Below the pieces are notes generated by a model. That model saw only the letters and a list, made by a program, of their open reading frames with translations, was not told where the DNA came from and did no database searches. Below, one piece after another: positions 33,723 through 45,319 of a stretch of 64,000 nucleotides of DNA (positions are counted from its first letter, which is position 1; each line of letters begins with the position of its first letter). Origin of the DNA: Cadophora sp. MPI-SDFR-AT-0126 (Eukaryota > Ascomycota > Leotiomycetes > Helotiales > Ploettnerulaceae); NCBI GenBank assembly GCA_020747065.1, contig JAGMVK010000005.1, forward strand, positions 1,302,001 to 1,366,000, written 5' to 3'. The position numbers were made by a program, and so were the translations under genes.

Positions 33723-34586
33723 ACAAATACATGCAGTGCACAGTGGGATACAGTGCAGTCTGCAGTATAATTCTTGATATATTGCATGTCCGTACATTGC
33801 CTACTGCTGTGTAATGGTTTCAAAAGGTCTACGATGTGCATGAACGGGAGCAAGGGCCGAGAAAATTACACCTGCTCAGGCATCTTGTGGTCCACCAGCG
33901 TAAAAGGCAAACCAGAGGACATCAAGCGGATGACTTCCTGGATGGACTCGATTCGTTGGAAGTCCACCACCACCTTCACATCCAGCAAGCCAATTGTCGA
34001 GCTGAGCTCAGCAATTGCAAGCGCCCTGGCTTAAAGTCGGAGTTGTGATACTTCAAAATAATCGCTGAGGATCGTTACGGATTCGTCCAATATCTGATAT
34101 CTCTGCAGGGGCCAGCAGCAAGGGATCACAGCTTTGGCGAATGAACAGGCGGAAATAGCACAAGGGGAGTGAGTGCAGGTTGCAAGGAGAGGTCAGGGGG
34201 CAGCGGGTGGAGCGGGCGGCCAAGGCCACAAGGCCCCAAGGCTAAGGGCTAGCTAGAGGCTGGCACAGGGCAAGCTGTGGAACCAAGAGAGACAGGAACC
34301 GAACCCAGAGAGACCCAGTTCTGATCTATGCATCATTCGCCTAACAAATCACAGTACTGTAAGCAACGATGCAGGCATCAGCCCTGGGAGGCAGAGTCCG
34401 AAGTGAACAGCCAACAGTTAGTTACTTTACTACTTGTCCACCACAACAACACCGAAAGTCACTTACTTACTTACTTCCATCGCGGTGAATCTCGGGTCCA
34501 TAAACCCACAGACGAAACGCAAGCTTTCTTGTCACCAATTCACTAGGGGAGTGTCAGTGGGCAATAGTACAGTATTGACTTTTTAG

Positions 34587-34635
34587 GCTATGCTATGCTA
34601 TGCTATGCTATGCCATGCCATGCTATGCCATGCCA
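34587..34635. repeat. Pentanucleotide microsatellite (gctat/gccat)
   Basis: About ten consecutive five-base units, a run of gctat followed by mixed gccat and gctat. Interrupted units suggest an old or interconverting array. Intergenic. Confidence 0.9.
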
Positions 34636-35607
34636 CGGCAAGCTGCCAGCGAGACAGCGGCACATCCAACCGCCCACAGGAATGATGAATCCTCGGTAGG
34701 TTACGGGGAAAGCATCTGATAGCCGAGCCGGTCTTAGCCTCAATCAACACCAACCTCAACACCAACACGTCCGTCAGCTCCCGTGAGGAAAACGCCAACT
34801 CAGCAAAGACACGCTGCTCGTCCTGCTGCAGCAACATCGCGGCTTCTCGCCGCATTTTCGTGAACACGCATCTCATCTGCTTGACATGAGAACCCAACAT
34901 GAGAAAAACCGCATGGTTGCAACGCGTTCTTGCAGATGGATGCATGCACTTTACTCATACACCCCAGAGATCCTTGCAATCAGCAACCGGCCTCTCCGTG
35001 CCTGATACACATCTTTTATGGTACGTGTGGTGCCTGAGGAGGTGCGTCTGAGAGCTCAGAACAATATCGCCGGCTCTATATTACGGATGATTCGCGAACT
35101 GAGCGCCAGGAAGGGGCGACAATACAGAGAAATGTGCGTTGTCATTGGTGAGGAATTTTATTCTCCGTCTGTCCTTCCATCCGATATCTCTCCTGCAGCA
35201 ACAGTGCGATGCGAGCTGCAGCATCTCGTAGAACGGTTGCATTCGCAGCTGCTTATGGGGATGAGGTTGAAGTGCTTGAAGTGCCATCATCCAGACGAGG
35301 AAGCTGGAAGGGAACACATAGACCTCTACTCTCTGGCCACAACTATTGGCAAAGTTAAACAACATCTCATTTTTTCAACATATTTCTTCTCACTGTACTG
35401 GCTCTACTCCGTACGCCTGAGATAAATGAGATAAAATGTTCCAGGCGACGCCAGCAACTTGGAAGAATTGAGGATTGGGATTCCACTTCAGCCATCAAGC
35501 GTCAGCCACGTTCGCCAGGTCAGCATGCACGCTCACCCACATCCACGGTTTTTGACCTCGCCTCCTGGATCCCGCGTGCGATGGGCGTGTTTCAAACGCG
35601 CCAAGGC

Positions 35608-35617
35608 TATAAAAAAA
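35608..35617 (+). promoter_or_regulatory. TATA-like element with downstream pyrimidine tract
   Basis: TATAAAAAAA is followed by a C/T-rich segment (about 35630-35700), as in fungal promoters. The only downstream candidate is a 74-codon ATG frame at 35739-35963, which has no recognised similarity. Confidence 0.3.
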
Positions 35618-36764
35618 ATCTCGTGAACTTCTATCTTTCCCTTTTGGGCACTGGAGGCTTTGAAACCTCGTTACCATATCACACATCCCCTCCTGTTATC
35701 TCCGAATTATCCCCTTACGAGGGCTAATATCACGACAGATGAAAATAAATTCGAGTGGACATGCCAACATTTTAGGCGATCCCGATTCCCGGTGCTGCGT
35801 GAGGAATCGAGATCCACCCCCAATCACGATTTTAGATAGGAGACAAAAGTCCCGGTCAGCCAAAATGCACATTTTGAATTCCTATCGATGTCGATCAGAT
35901 ACCAAACGACAACGTGCGCACACAGTACTTTCCAGGCTAGTTGATAGTGTCTTTCCCAAATGACAGACATCTGTCACCCATCCCTGGCTGCAGAAAACTA
36001 TCACTTTCACGGAATGGAAGCCGAACTCAACTCAACGGCCGCGCTGCTGCTGCTGCCAGTGTATCCGCCTCCTCGTTTCCCCGCAACAATTATTGGGCAC
36101 AGAGCTCTCACTTATTTTCTTTTGTCAGTTTTGCGATCCCTTCCTCTCACTATCGATTGTGCCCCTCTTATTCCAATAATGAGGGACATAATGTCAAAGC
36201 GGCTCCTTGCTCGTCATCCGAGCTCTTTTGTATGTGCCGCCGCGGCAGGTGGTCTCGATTCTTGACTCTTGACTTCAAGACGATCACAAAACTCTATTTC
36301 CCTTGCGCTAGTGTGATCGTCGACGTTATGTCCACTTGGAGTATGGTTGGAAGGTTTCCTTTCTTTCTTTTTCTGGTGAAAGCATGTCCGAATACGTGAA
36401 GATGCGATAATCAAAGTTTTGTTGCGCCAGTTGCGGAAGGGAGGATCAATGCAGACATCTTCTGCTCTACCTGGTCAAGGAACTTTCGCTTTGCTGCCGT
36501 TTCTGAAGCAAAACACCAACATCTTCCCTGAGAGCTTGGCATAAGCCGTTCATAGATACCCACATATTCAGCGAACAAGCCAACTGAAGTCTGGTGCTCC
36601 GTTCCTCTCCATTCTACTTTATGTCTCAGTACATGCGTTTTCCCAATGCCACGTTGTGCGTTGTTCTGTCTGTATCACCAGCACCATCCCACGTCGCCTC
36701 CCGAGACCTCTCGGGAAGGAGATCCAACCCCTCATTCTCCTTCGAAACCCGCAGACCTTACCTG

Positions 36765-36780
36765 CCTTACCAAGGTAAGG
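36765..36780. repeat. Inverted repeat, 7-bp arms
   Basis: ccttacc and ggtaagg are separated by two bases, with a further direct copy of accttacc just upstream at about 36756. Could be a protein-binding palindrome. Confidence 0.6.
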
Positions 36781-36866
36781 TAATCAGTCACAAACTGATA
36801 TCTTTCCGGTCTCTTCCATTCCTTTATCTGTGCCGTGATATCCAGAATATGTAGGCTACCTATCTT

Positions 36867-36887
36867 CTCTGAAACCGTGTTTCAGAG
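36867..36887. repeat. Hairpin-forming inverted repeat, 9-bp arms
   Basis: ctctgaaac and gtttcagag pair perfectly around a three-base loop. No U-tract or gene end lies nearby, so the role is unknown. Confidence 0.65.
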
Positions 36888-38007
36888 GCACAGTAGGAAT
36901 TTGGAAAGGGCAGCTAGCTTCCTTGATTATACTTGTTGGTTCAATTGAGGATTCATCCCCCTGTGAAAGTTGGAATGTATTTGTTAGTGGCGGAACAGGT
37001 ATGACAGTCTCAGTGAGCAAGGAGATGAGGGCATGCTTATTGTATATCGAGCCAGGGTTCACTCATTGGAATGCTTCCCCAGAACGCAACAAGTTACAAA
37101 CTTCAATATGTGCAATTTCTCCTTACTACTCGTAACATTCGAAGTCGAGTTCTACCTGTGTCCTATCTTCCTGAACCGTCGAGGTGACATGGTGCAATCC
37201 AATAATCCTCTCCGGTTCAGAATCATGACTGTTATTCAAGGGGCAACTTCTTCAATCCCTCTCAGCTTACATCTCCTCCCAATGAGAGAAAATCTCATCA
37301 CATCGATCAGGCTAAGATCCGCAGAAATGAAACTCACTGCATGTTCCGTTATTTCCCTTTTTGACTGCACGTCGGCTTAAATTCACGCCTCAAGACAATA
37401 TTGGCAGCTATGTCACGTCCTCCCGGTATCGAAATCAAGACTATCCACCCGTGTCAATGGACGTACCGAACAGATACTGGTCTACTAGTAGAAGGAAGTG
37501 GGCGAGTGCTGTGGTCGTGGCAGTTCTATGATCAAGCGCGTGCAAATCTTGTGCAGTCGAAACCACGAAGGGAGACATCACGATCACGCTTACGGCCTCT
37601 CATTCGATGATTTCTAAGAAGAGAAGTATCAAACAAAGATTCGGGTACCAGTGCTAAGAGAAGAGAGGTGACGGATACATCGTCAGAGTCTGGCTTGCAA
37701 ATTCCAATCTTCGGCCCGTTTCATCTCATCATAGATGAGAGTACTAATAACAAGCTCACTGAAGAGGAAAAAGTAAGTCAATTATTATTCCAAGGAAAAG
37801 TGTGTCATCCATTATTATCCACCCATTTTTCTCTGCTTCTAAGGTCCATATCTGCCAGAGTGGCAGTCGTGTATCTGTCCTTTCAGGTAATGACGGCGAG
37901 GGCGAACAGGCAAAGAAAGTGAAAGCAAATGCAACCTTCGAAAACCATTAAAAGCAAATGATCATCTACGCTCAGGACAACAACGCTGGCATCTCACAGC
38001 CACTTCG

Positions 38008-39932
38008 TCAGAGCCCACCAGCAAGTGCAACACCAGCCTCAACACGATAAGTGCTCGGTAACGAAGACAGTGGATCATAGTATTCATAAACTCTGTCTTC
38101 CTTGCCCGTACCTTTCACAGCAGGAGCGACGAAAGTCGAGACGCCAGTCTTGCGATCATACGTACGATAGGAAGAAGCTAGTCGCTTGCCCCCGCCGCCT
38201 GGAAGGTCGACGACGAATTGTGGCATCAGGAACCCGGCGATACTACCGCGGAGTTGGCATTCGAGATCTAGGATGCTCTGGAGAGGTGTGCGGAGGTCTT
38301 CGACGCCTTTAACCATGTCACCGGCATAGACGTAGTACTATGAGAGATTGGTCAATTCTTTGTTTGGCGATGAAGGATGGCGTGGTTGGGCAGGGGTTGA
38401 AAGGAAGTCGGTGACTTACAGGTAGGATGTTATTATCTCCCAACTCTCTAATCAGATTGCCCATTGTCTCAGCGTCATCATTGACACCCTTCAACAAGAC
38501 AGACTGATTCCGGACCACAACACTATTCTGGAAAAGTTTTTGTGCTGCCTCTCTCGTAACCCAAGAGAACTCACTTGGATGGTTGAAATGCGTGTGCAGA
38601 GCGACATGTTTACCTCTTTGTCTTCCGATGTTCGACAATCGGATCAGTTCATCCGTCCACAGGTCATTTGGGTCGAGTGTTCGAGATGGAGAAACGCAGA
38701 GCCCTTTCGTAGCTACACGGAAACGACGAACGTGGTCGATGTCGAGGAGACGATCGCCGATTATGCGAAGGTGGTGAGGTGCCAGAGAATATGAGTCGCC
38801 ACCTGAGATGACAACGTCTTCGATGGCGGGAGTATTTGCGATGTATTCTAGCATTTCGTTCCAGCGTGACAACTTGGGCTTCAAGGAGGCTTTGGCCACA
38901 GTCTCAGTATTGCCACCGACAGCATAGGATCGAGTGCAATAGCGACAGTACAGAGGGCAGTGAGAACTTGCTATGGAAGCTGTCAATGGTTGCCCATGGA
39001 AAGATGTGAATGAAATAATTACCTAAGAAAAGACACCTATCGGTGTATCGATGAACAAGTCCTTCACAAGGACTGTCCTCGGTTTCACGAAGAGAATCCA
39101 ATGCCAATTTGGGATGATTTCGTTGGAAAGCAGACTTCTTAGGAATGAACTGCCTGCTCAGAGGGTCGTTAAGGGGATCATTCCACTGCATCGTTGTCAG
39201 TCCATGGGGTGACAAGTCATTGAGTGAATCGGAATAAGACCATATGAGACGTACATCAATACTGGATATGATGTGCGGTGTCAGACGAATAGACATCGGC
39301 GCCAAGGCTATACCATCCATGACATCTCTGATAAAGTCTTCTCGAAGCACAGTGGGCTCTTGTTGTCCTATACATGGGATTCTCTCAGGCAATATCTCTT
39401 CGAAAAATCCGTGTAATTTCATTTTACCTTGTATATCTTTGGCTGTCTAGTATTTATGTTATTGACTTGCTTACAACAGAGTGAATTTTGGACATACATT
39501 CCATGCGTATGATAAGAATTCATCTTCAGACACATGTTTCCAGCGGCCAATTTTCTGCCAGTACGGGACACGGTCGAATTTTGATGCGACGTGATATGCT
39601 GGGGGCACCATAGTCTCGATCCAGGGGGAGCGTTCACTTCCAGCTTCGGTTTGTAAGTCGATGGGATGCGAGGCGGTATGTGCGATGGGAGCTAGAGCGT
39701 AGTTACCTGAAAATCCTCGGGTATCCCTCATACTGTCGAAGATCATATCCTCTTGAACTGGAGCATGAGCAAGGCCGGCATTGTTGCGACGATTGGTAGC
39801 CGATGTAAAACTTCTTGCCCGGATGGCTGTTATGAGAGTTGGTGAATGATTCGGTATTCTCAAGTATTGTCTAGGTTGCGAACACCCTTTAAGAAGGGCA
39901 TTCGTAGGCAATTTCAACATGAGAGAAGCCAT
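38008..39932 (-). CDS. L-lysine 2,3-aminomutase-like radical SAM enzyme, probably mitochondrial
   Basis: Four exons, 39932-39498, 39446-39023, 38970-38420 and 38337-38008, with introns of 51, 52 and 82 bp; 579 residues. KamA family: a [4Fe-4S] cluster, SAM and pyridoxal phosphate drive migration of the alpha-amino group to the beta carbon. The cluster motif CPLYCRYC (Cys291, 295, 298) is intact. The PLP lysine lies in LPGGGGKRL, with the adjacent substrate-binding Asp in FVVD. A second substrate Asp is present in YVYAGDMV. GGDSYSLAP and HTHFNHPSE match the SAM/PLP barrel. Residues 1 to about 47 are Arg/Ser-rich without acidic residues, like a mitochondrial presequence. In bacteria and archaea the family gives beta-lysine for fermentation, antibiotics or osmolytes; its fungal role is not established. 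Confidence 0.88.
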
Positions 39933-42559
39933 GATTGGTTAATCTGAGCCTGTGTCGCCTTTCTAGAGTTGGATGTGCAAAGAGTGGACTAGTTGAGATA
40001 TAGCGATTCTTTCAAGAGGTTATATAGACAGAGTTTATGAGTGTGGAATAGTTGTTGGCCCACGAAATCAACAAGACAGGATGGTGAGGAGTGAATCGTG
40101 GTTGAAATCGGGCGAATCGAGGTTCTGAGTCTGTTTGCCAATTAGTGAAAAGACAATCCGAATACCCTGTAGAATTTCCATTTGAGCAACCTATCAATCC
40201 GTCGCAAAGAACTGATAATGGTTGGAAATATGCATTAGCAGCCTGTGGAATGACTTACAAGGCTGAACTGGAAATTGCGGGAAAGTTCGTGGAACCCAAT
40301 CTAAATTCGCAGACAATGAGTATTTCCTGATGGACAGAATTGGGATAGCGTAATAAGCGTTGTTTAAAAGTTGTTGATTGTTGGTCGTAGCACCAGTTTA
40401 GATTGTGACGTGCAGGTGAAGCGGGAGAAGCGGCACCTCAGTATGCTGTACGCTGAGGTATTGTTTGTATCTGAGCGGTCCAATCGGATCCCTCCAGCGG
40501 TCCCAGCAATTGGGTCTGCTTGCGGAGAGTTACTACTCGTCTTCCAACGGACCTATCTCCGTGATATTGGAACCGTAGCGCATCAACAATTGGCTCCTGG
40601 CGCTTAGCGAGGTTCGTTGTGAAAAGTGCCGATAGCACAAATCGAACTGCGGTCAAGAGGTATGCTGTACCACCTGAGGCTGGATATGGACACCCAAATC
40701 AAAGCGCAAATCTGGAGGCTAATCATTGGCAGCCTGTCCGACAGAAGTATGTGATTCGAGCGTGGCCCATGGAGTTTCGACTGAACTTGAATTTGACAAC
40801 CAACGCAGGATCAAGGGTCTGCACGAGGAAGGGTTGAATAGCCAGATCCAATGATGCTGGTGAAAGATGGACCGTAGGGACCGTGAATACTTTCGGTATT
40901 CTCAAGCTCGGCGAGCACGGCGAGACTATGTTCAGCTTCGTCCAGTCTGTTAGAACAGCAGGAAACAACAGTGCTTTCATTGCGACTTATGTGCTTCAAA
41001 TCTTGGAATAGGTTAGGATGAAAAGATATTTTGAGATAGTGTTCGAGTAAGAGTGGATAAGCTGAAGCTGACGCTTCTTCGCCTCACCTGAAGATATCCT
41101 TCTGGGTGAGCCCAACAAGACGGTTCGATGCACTGTCTGGGATTAAGATATGCACAATTTTCTTAATCCGGATATCCCCTCATCGTATATGAAAGCAACA
41201 TGACCTCAAAAACTGGAGAACATAAAACTAATCGTCTTGTGGGCAGATCTACTTAGACCCGAATATGGAGCGTTGCCGCTTCGCTGCATCTTGATTCGCT
41301 AGTTCCAAGCCCAACACCAAGTCAGAAAGCCAAAAGAACCCCATTCGTCTTTGGCTGCAGGAGCCTCGACGGAATTCTCACCCAAACGTGGTAAGTGGGG
41401 AAGCCTCTATATGTGAAGTCTTGATATTAATCAAGATTACGATCTCGATTGTTTCATAGCCGCGATAACATGAGCATGACCTTGAAATGGGTAAGCAGAT
41501 GAAGGATTTGAACTAAGGTGGTTCGTCACACTGCGATACTTTGCAGCAGCTCCTCCAGCCATCGGCATTGTGTTGGATCAACTGACCATCCATCGATGCG
41601 AATCATGCGTGTATCCTACTCTATAGGTCGCACAGAGCGAACGCGAAAATAGTAGTCCAAGGCAGGCAGACAGCAACGAAGATTATGGTACGCCACTTGG
41701 CGATGTCGCGATATCCACTCAAGGATACTGATGTTTGATCCTGCAGTTGGTACCGACCCGCTTGTAAGGCTGGCTGAATTTGGCCGAGACGACAGCTGGC
41801 GATAAATGACGGCCACGTCGTTATGAGTGGAGGAGAAGACGACGGCGAATACGATGGAAGACTCAACGGCAGCGAAGAGCCCCCAAAAGACCCCAAATAT
41901 CCAACGGGTGAACGGGAAAGATACGCCTGGCTCGAAATAGGACAGCAACAAACGACCGGACCAAGCATCGGTCTTGTAGCCGAATTGGAATAGAAGAAGG
42001 CTATATGTCGCCAACGTTTCCTGCAATGCAGCGGCGCTTGGATTTTAGGTTGAGGAGGAAAGAAGACGGGAGAGAAAAGAGGACCATCGAGCGAAATGGG
42101 CCCAAGTCGTCTCATTGGCTTACGCCACGTGATTCTCCACTGCTTGTAAGAATTCGTTGATTGGTTGTTGAACGAATATCTGAAGGTGAGCCATTCCACT
42201 CATTTGGAAGCTTCTCCATTACCAAACTTCCGGGTTGCAAGAGAAGGTGGAAGAGAAAAAGGACTGACGATGAAAGTCACAGGAAAGTGAGAGGTTTAGT
42301 GCTTGGAGGAGGCAGGGGAAATGGTCGAGCTCATTGATTGGCCCCGCGGTCATTTCGGATCAGAAAGAAGTGGAGCACCTTCCCCGTGACTTTCCTAGCG
42401 TGAAAGAGAAGAAGCCCTTCTCCAGTTGTCGCTCCTGCTTGCTTCAACTCCCAGAGGTCTTCATACCACCACCAGCACAACCCACAGCCATCTCCTCTCT
42501 GTCAATTGCCTTTGCAATTGATTCTTTCATATCTCCTTAGCACATAGACTGTGGTCACC
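39933..42559. other. Gene-poor stretch upstream of ATP1
   Basis: No gene was supported. A minus-strand frame at 41616-42026 is hydrophobic but has no ATG and no recognisable similarity. The right end is the ATP1 promoter. Confidence 0.45.
42125..42346. promoter_or_regulatory. E-box and CCAAT-type sites upstream of ATP1
   Basis: A CACGTG palindrome lies at about 42126-42131. ATTGG pentamers (CCAAT on the other strand) lie at about 42160 and 42337, within 450 bases of the ATP1 start. CCAAT boxes bound by the Hap complex commonly drive respiratory genes in fungi; use here is inferred from position. Confidence 0.35.
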
Positions 42560-45319
42560 ATGTTCAGGAACGCTCTCCGACAGTCCAGCCGGACGGTGGG
42601 CGCAATCTCTGCCTCCGGCAGAGTCGCAGCAGTACGTCCTTCCATTCCGATCCAAAGCTGCCTCAAGTCATCTGCAATCAATCGAGATCAATTGGCCCTT
42701 CATTGCGAAGCTCAATTGATGCCCTTGCAGCTTGCTTGTTGGTGGTTGGGAGCTGTTGGGCTAGCTTCAACAGCTACGACTTGACGTTTTTTCGGGCTTC
42801 GGCTAACTGGCATTTTCTCAGGGACGAACTGCCGCACCCGCAGCTTTCAACGCAGCATCAAAACAAATCCGAGGTTACGCATCTGCTGATAAGGCATCGC
42901 CGACCGAAGTCTCATCCATCCTCGAACAAAGAATTAGAGGTGTCCAGGAAGAGTCCGGCCTGGCCGAGACCGGTCGTGTTTTGTCTGTCGGGTACGTTGC
43001 ATCATAACATAACAAACACGACAACAACCAGAGCTATACATATGGGGGCTTGGGAATGCAATTCAGAGCTGACGGGTTGTTAGTGATGGTATTGCCCGTG
43101 TCCATGGCATGAGCAATGTACAGGCAGAGGAGCTTGTCGAGTAAGGATTCCAACGACATCGAAAAATGCCTCAAATGTTGATTGAGAATAGGTTTGCCTC
43201 CGGTGTCAAGGGCATGTGCATGAACTTGGAAGCTGGCCAAGTTGGTGTTGTGCTTTTCGGTTCTGATCGTTTGGTCAAGGAGGGTGAGACTGTCAAGCGT
43301 ACCGGAGAAATTGTGAGTATATGGGAAGGATGTCTTGGTCTACAAGAGCTAATAAACGTAGGTCGACGTTCCCGTCGGAATTGAGATGCTCGGTCGTGTC
43401 GTTGATGCTCTTGGAAACCCAATTGATGGAAAGGGACCGATCAAGACCACTGAGAAGCGTCGTGCTCAGTTGAAGGCCCCAGGTATCCTTCCCCGACACT
43501 CCGTCAACCAGCCCGTACAGACTGGTCTCAAGTCTGTCGACGCCATGGTGCCAATTGGACGTGGTCAGCGTGAATTGATCATTGGTGATCGTCAAACCGG
43601 AAAGACCGCTGTTGCCCTCGATGCCATGCTCAACCAAAAGCGTTGGAACGACGGAAACGACGAGACCAAGAAGCTTTACTGTGTGTACGTCGCTGTTGGA
43701 CAAAAGCGATCGACCGTTGCCCAGCTTGTCAAGACCCTTGAGGAGAACGACGCCATGAAGTACTCTATCATCGTTGCTGCCACCGCTTCCGAAGCTGCTG
43801 TAAGTTTGCTCCACATTTTCCATCCGCACATAAAAACAACTTTATACTGACTTTACCGTTCAAAAAAGCCTTTGCAATACATCGCACCGTTTACTGGTGA
43901 GTTTCCTCCAATTCCCTCCATTTTGTACATTTCTCCTGCACTTTTTTTTTGTTTGTGGAACAATATGCCACCACCTACGCAAGGCGTGGTGCACTTTCCA
44001 CAGCAGCCTTCGTGCTCCTTCCCCAATCTACCTTCACATGATGGCAACTGCCCTAGACGCTCTTGCCTTTACAGAGGCAGAGCTGTTTCCACCTTAATAG
44101 CCGTTACCTGTTTTCAATGTCCTCAAATCATTTCAAGACATTCAGTTGTCAACATCTGCCTTCACCGCTAAGGGCATTCCACATCATCAACCGTGGACTG
44201 GCTCCCATGTCCTCAAATTGTTTCAACACATGCGATTATCAACACATGCCTCGATCTCCTCGGACAGTCAACAAACATCACTAATTATCTTATTCAATGT
44301 CCTCGTTTCTTTTCGTCACATACCGACTTTCATCATCGACTTATGTCCGATTTTGCTAACATTTGATTTCTGAAAGGTTGTTCCATGGGTGAATGGTGAG
44401 TTAACCTCAACACATCTTCTACATCAACTACTAACTTCTCCTTAGGTTCAGAGACAATGGAAAGCATGCTGTTATCATCTTTGACGATTTGTCCAAGCAG
44501 GTTTGTAGGGCATCTCCCATTTCACAACAATTTACTGATATTCCCAGGCCGTCGCTTATCGCCAAATGTCTCTCCTTCTCCGTCGCCCACCAGGACGTGA
44601 GGCTTATCCCGGTGATGTCTTCTACCTTCACTCTCGTCTCCTCGAGCGTGCTGCCAAGATGAGCGACAAGCACGGTGGTGGATCCCTGACTGCTCTTCCC
44701 ATCATTGAGACCCAAGGTGGTGATGTGTCCGCTTATATCCCAACCAACGTCATTTCGATTACCGATGGACAGATCTTCTTGGAGGCAGAGCTCTTCTACA
44801 AGGGTATCCGACCTGCCATTAACGTCGGTCTCTCCGTGTCTCGTGTCGGTTCCGCTGCCCAGCTTAAGGCCATGAAGCAAGTTGCCGGTTCCTTGAAGCT
44901 TTTCTTGGCCCAATACCGTGAGGTTGCAGCTTTCGCCCAATTCGGTTCCGATTTGGACGCCGCAACCAAGCAGACCCTTAACCGTGGTGAACGTGTAAGT
45001 TCAAACCTCTTTACTGGCAGATAACTCGACGTGGAGGCTAATCACACTCTCTCCTTAGTTGACGGAGCTCCTCAAGCAAAAGCAATACTCTCCAATGGCC
45101 GTTAACGAAATGGTTCCTCTCATCTACGCTGGTGTCAATGGACATCTTGATAACATCCCAGTCAACAAGATCCTGCAATGGGAGGCTGACTTTATCGCAC
45201 ACTTGAAGACGAGCGAGTCGGATCTGTTGGCCACAATTGATAAGGAGGGTGCATTGAGCAAGGACCTTGAGGCAAGACTGAAGGACGTTGTCACCACCTT
45301 CACTAAGAGCTTCGCCTAA
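42560..45319 (+). CDS. ATP1: Mitochondrial F1-ATP synthase alpha subunit
   Basis: Ten exons: 42560-42631, 42822-42991, 43084-43140, 43192-43312, 43362-43799, 43869-43896, 44377-44395, 44446-44500, 44548-44994 and 45059-45319. They total 1668 bases, giving 555 residues, the usual fungal length. It is the non-catalytic nucleotide-binding subunit of the alpha3-beta3 ring that makes ATP in the matrix. A presequence rich in Arg/Ser/Ala ([14 protein letters not shown]) precedes a predicted cleavage region before GYASADKA. The Walker A loop is GDRQTGKTA, Walker B is [12 protein letters not shown], and the family signature [14 protein letters not shown] appears as [14 protein letters not shown]. Exons 6 and 7 are only 28 and 19 bases. 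Intron 6 is long (480 bp) and repeat-bearing. Confidence 0.96.
44116..44345. repeat. Three degenerate 90-bp tandem units in ATP1 intron 6
   Basis: Segments beginning aatgtcctcaaatcatttca (44116), atgtcctcaaattgtttcaa (44207) and aatgtcctcgtttcttttcg (44296) recur at about 90-bp spacing. The first two share most bases over about 50 positions; the third is weaker and truncated by the exon. Confidence 0.6.

Larger units (their letters stand above)
33325..38007. other. Gene-poor 4.7-kb stretch
   Basis: No frame shows convincing protein-like composition or splice structure. Contents seen: a tandem 13-mer (33697), a G-rich segment (about 34170-34260), a pentanucleotide microsatellite (34587), a TATA-like element followed by a 74-codon ATG frame (35608 and 35739), and two short palindromes (36765 and 36867). 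A 69-codon frame from an ATG at 37431 is weak and was not called. Confidence 0.4.

Noticed and set aside
34170..34260. G-rich segment as a G-quadruplex
   Set aside because: Only three runs of three or more G lie close together; the loops to the next run are too long for a confident call.
37431..37922. Possible small multi-exon gene starting MSRPPGIEIKTIHPCQW
   Set aside because: The first frame stops after about 60 codons and no splice junction gave a convincing continuation.
41616..42199. Two overlapping minus-strand frames, one hydrophobic with possible membrane spans
   Set aside because: The hydrophobic frame has no ATG, no splice partner and no recognisable family; the other frame lacks protein-like composition.
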